Shown here in pieces: positions 5,990-7,688 of a stretch of 7,688 nt of DNA. This DNA comes from JAFNAG01 sp041501225. GTDB lineage: Bacteria; Acidobacteriota; UBA6911. The notes under the pieces are model-generated. The model was not told where the DNA came from. It saw nothing but the letters and a program-made list of their open reading frames with translations, and did no database searches. Position numbers and translations under genes: made by a program. Position 1 is the stretch's first letter; the number at the start of each line of letters is the position of its first letter. The stretch lies in contig JBGQNR010000275.1 of assembly GCA_041501225.1 (NCBI GenBank), forward strand, positions 1 through 7,688, read 5' to 3'.

Positions 5990-6032
5990 TGCACAAACAC
6001 TTTGAGCCGCCCTGAAGAGCGGCCCTTGTGCA
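5990..6032. repeat. Two-tier inverted repeat after the PLD remnant
   Basis: An outer perfect pair TGCACAA (5990-5996) and TTGTGCA (6026-6032) encloses an inner hairpin GCCGC-8-GCGGC (6006-6023). It starts 18 bases after the PLD stop, so it may be the old terminator of that gene. No T-run follows, so it could also be another structured site. Confidence 0.5.
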
Positions 6033-6069
6033 TTTGTTCATAGGAAAAACGCAGTTTTGTCACGCGCTT

Positions 6070-6169
6070 GGGGGCGGATTGAGCTTCCCACATGGAGCCC
6101 TATCCTAACTTCGCTTGGCTGCTGCAGCTACCCAGGGAGCGTACCAAACGCACAGCTTGACCGGCCCCC
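6070..6169. other. Candidate structured element (three-way junction) after the PEP-CTERM gene
   Basis: GGGGGC (6070-6075) pairs with GCCCCC (6164-6169), continued by GG/CC and by AGCT (6082-6085) with AGCT (6154-6157). Directly inside, TCCC (6086-6089) pairs with GGGA (6135-6138), and GCGT-ACCAA-ACGC forms a separate hairpin (6139-6151). A further GCTG-CTG-CAGC hairpin is at 6118-6128. The parts stack into a multibranched fold. On the minus strand it begins about 18 bases after the PEP-CTERM stop, so it could be a 3'-UTR structure. The class is unknown to me. No gene is supported in 5972-6186. Confidence 0.4.
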
Positions 6170-6186
6170 GTCTTTCATTTGTCGGA

Positions 6187-6861
6187 TCAGCGGGGGAGCC
6201 GCTGCGCCTTCCGCCCAACCCAAACCAGAGGTACACCTGTCAGCAGCAAAATCAGCGATGACGGTTCCGGTATAGCATTTCCGGAGCCAATAATGTTGAT
6301 CTGGCTTCCGGACAATGTGCTTATAGGAATATTGTTTAGTTGGCTGTCCGAGAGGCCGGTGGCCGGAAAGGCTGCCAAGGTTATGGCGACCGTTTCCGAA
6401 GGGGCCAACGAGGAGACGTCGAACAAAATGTGCCCAAGTGCAACTGTTGCACCGCTGCCCAAGCTGATATCAGAGGCAGGGATAATAAAAAGATCACTGG
6501 CACTCAAGTCCTGCCCGGTGTTTGTCACCATTATGGCCGGGCCGAATAAAGAGTTTCCACCGAAAATATAAGGCGCCAGCACCGTCGCGGTGTTTGTGTC
6601 CGTGAATGTTATGTCTGGACTCGCTGTCAATATCTCGAAGGTGAAGCCAGCGATAAACACCGCTGGCCCACTGGCGTTTGTCAGCAGCACATCGAAACCA
6701 TGGCCGGAGGTGCCCGCATTAACGGTGAGCGGTGACTCCAGTGAGAGCGTCAGCAAGTCCGCTCGCGCTGGTACGGAACAGAGCAGGGACGCTGCGATCC
6801 CTGCCACTAGCGTCATCACCAACCGGGAATTCATTCGCCGAAAAATTGCCCTAGCTTTCAT
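6187..6861 (-). CDS. PEP-CTERM (exosortase-sorted) secreted protein with a cohesin-like core
   Basis: The 224-aa protein has an N-terminal signal peptide with basic start and a VPARA cleavage site (about residue 34/35), a beta-rich core (35-190), and a C-terminal sorting signal: IPEPSS (197-202), hydrophobic LILLLTGVPLVWVG and basic tail RKAQRLPR. This tripartite signal is recognised by an exosortase (EpsH/XrtA type), which cleaves and anchors or releases the protein at the cell surface. The core shows IAGFTFEILTASPDITF and VALGHILFDVSS, reminiscent of the paired strands of cohesin modules, though this is pattern-based only. The ATG has a strong GGAGG five bases upstream. It follows the dockerin gene by 48 bp on the same strand with no terminator between, so the two are probably co-transcribed. 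No exosortase gene is in the window. Confidence 0.9.
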   Translation of the reverse strand: MKARAIFRRMNSRLVMTLVAGIAASLLCSVPARADLLTLSLESPLTVNAGTSGHGFDVLLTNASGPAVFIAGFTFEILTASPDITFTDTNTATVLAPYIFGGNSLFGPAIMVTNTGQDLSASDLFIIPASDISLGSGATVALGHILFDVSSLAPSETVAITLAAFPATGLSDSQLNNIPISTLSGSQINIIGSGNAIPEPSSLILLLTGVPLVWVGRKAQRLPR

Positions 6862-6866
6862 GAAAT

Positions 6867-6871
6867 CCTCC
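6867..6871 (-). promoter_or_regulatory. Strong ribosome binding site of the PEP-CTERM gene
   Basis: GGAGG on the minus strand, five bases before the ATG at 6859-6861. It fixes this start over the internal Met10. Confidence 0.8.
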
Positions 6872-6909
6872 GTAGTAACTCAAATGTTATATGCTAATTT
6901 CCAAATACT

Positions 6910-7688
6910 CTAGGGCAAAATGGTGCCAACTCTCGTTCGCACAATCTGCACGTCGGAAATGTTCACGGCTCCATCGCCATTCATATCTGCAAAAACACTG
7001 TAAGGGACAATCGTAGCATTGTTGACGCCGACCAGATCCGCAGCGCTGACCACCCCATCATCGTTGAAATCGCCCCATAGGATCTTCAGCGCTTTGGCGA
7101 ACCCAGCTCCGCTGGCCAGGGCGTTGCCCGCCGCGTCCTTTAACGCATTAGGCCCGCTACCCGACAGCGACACGCTAACATTGCCTATCGACACGGGACT
7201 AATGTACCAAGTCAGAGTGTTGGTTCCGAGACCACTGAAACCTGTCACTGTCAAGCCGCCCAGGCTCGCCGCTCCCCCGGTGGTAATGGATTCGGAGAAG
7301 ACCACTTGGATGCCGTTGATCGTCCATGGCAAGCGTTTGCGCGTGGAGGTGGTCACGTCGTAATTCTGGCTACCGAATAGTACTCTGAACGACACCACGT
7401 TCGGCACTTGGGCAGGACCAGTGGAGACCACCAGGCTGACGGCGGAACCCTGGTTTACCTGCGTCGCCGAAACCGGTTTCTGAATGATTACGTTCCCCGC
7501 CAGCACAGTGTTGAAAGATGCGGAAGTGACGTTGCCAAGCACCAGACCCGCAGCCTGAATCGCCGTCGTTGCGGCAGCCTGGGTCATGCCGATCACGTTG
7601 GGCACCGCCACTTGGGCGGGACCCGAGGAGACCACCAGGCTGACTGAGGAACCCTGGTTGACCTGCGTTGCCGCCACCGGGTTCTGAC
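6910..7688 (-). CDS. Secreted PASTA-repeat protein with C-terminal dockerin (5' end beyond window)
   Basis: The frame is open at the right edge, so the N-terminus is missing. Visible in order: the tail of one PASTA domain (ATQVNQGSSVSLVVSSGP), a complete PASTA domain (VPNVIGMTQAAATTAIQAAG to VSLVVSTGP, about 66 residues), and a beta-rich domain of about 100 residues starting VVSFRVLFGSQNYDVTTS and ending LKDAAGNALASGAGF. A C-terminal type-I-like dockerin follows with two calcium-binding F-hands: DFNDDGVVSAADLVGV and DMNGDGAVNISDVQIV. PASTA domains are known to bind peptidoglycan or to act as spacers, and dockerins bind cohesins on scaffold proteins. The protein is therefore predicted extracellular and assembled onto a partner. 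The first GTG at 7675-7677 is internal, not the true start. The PEP-CTERM gene follows by 48 bp. Confidence 0.9.
   Translation of the reverse strand, partial: QNPVAATQVNQGSSVSLVVSSGPAQVAVPNVIGMTQAAATTAIQAAGLVLGNVTSASFNTVLAGNVIIQKPVSATQVNQGSAVSLVVSTGPAQVPNVVSFRVLFGSQNYDVTTSTRKRLPWTINGIQVVFSESITTGGAASLGGLTVTGFSGLGTNTLTWYISPVSIGNVSVSLSGSGPNALKDAAGNALASGAGFAKALKILWGDFNDDGVVSAADLVGVNNATIVPYSVFADMNGDGAVNISDVQIVRTRVGTILP
7405..7686 (-). repeat. Direct 204-bp-period repeat encoding successive PASTA units
   Basis: Positions 7405-7482 and 7609-7686 are direct repeats of 78 bases with about 10 differences (about 87% identical), 204 bp (68 codons) apart. The high DNA identity indicates recent duplication of the PASTA unit, and more copies may lie beyond the edge. 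Confidence 0.85.

Noticed and set aside
6057..6275. A plus-strand frame reading WGRIELPTWSP
   Set aside because: Peptides of the GRIELPT kind recur in spurious frames read from non-coding repeats or RNA-like DNA. It coincides with the inverted-repeat structure and then runs antisense to the PEP-CTERM gene.
6504..6514. An 11-base match (tcaagtcctgc) to the tRNA-Val T arm, possible att site
   Set aside because: It is inside the PEP-CTERM coding sequence, does not extend into the acceptor stem or CCA end, and 11 bases may match by chance.
1..7688. CRISPR array, rRNA, complete insertion sequence, replication origin
   Set aside because: No regularly spaced repeats with unique spacers, no rRNA sequence, no transposase with terminal repeats and no iteron cluster were seen. 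The only tandem repeats are the 21-bp pair and the PASTA duplication.

Overview
The window reads as bacterial chromosome with one broken accessory segment. My best guess is an Acidobacteriota-like organism. The basis is moderate GC (about 55-58% in the lines I counted in the housekeeping genes), a PEP-CTERM (exosortase) protein beside a PASTA/dockerin secreted protein, and a lipoprotein-type prolyl oligopeptidase next to signal peptidase I. This is inference; no taxonomic marker gene is present.

Left part (1-3976), all genes on the minus strand: a prolyl oligopeptidase lipoprotein (1622-3736), then signal peptidase I (724-1398), then a membrane-anchored protein of unknown function (62-727) that overlaps the lepB stop by ATGA. 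A 21-bp tandem repeat sits at the extreme left edge.

Centre (3977-5971): an intact tRNA-Val(TAC) on the plus strand is followed by a lower-GC block (about 42-55% in counted lines). The block holds a compact minus-strand operon: a small freestanding protein that looks like a polymorphic-toxin C-terminal nuclease domain (4862-5170), a CPCC-type zinc-ribbon protein whose ATG directly follows the toxin stop (4529-4861), and a third protein overlapping as TGATG (4104-4529). A good promoter (TTGACA-16-TATGCT) precedes it. Next come a truncated tyrosine recombinase in which a TAA stop stands exactly where the catalytic tyrosine codon is expected, and a C-terminal scrap of a phospholipase-D-family protein on the opposite strand. 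The simplest reading is a decayed element integrated near the tRNA, of which the toxin/antitoxin-like operon is the part that stayed intact.

Right part (6070-7688), minus strand: a secreted protein with PASTA repeats, a beta-rich domain and a C-terminal dockerin (cut by the window edge) is followed after 48 bp by a PEP-CTERM protein whose core resembles cohesin-like beta-sandwiches. This suggests a possible exosortase-anchored cohesin/dockerin pair. A potential three-way-junction structure lies just after the PEP-CTERM stop. Substrates of signal peptidase I (the PEP-CTERM protein has an Ala-Arg-Ala cleavage site) occur in the same window, but no operon link is implied.
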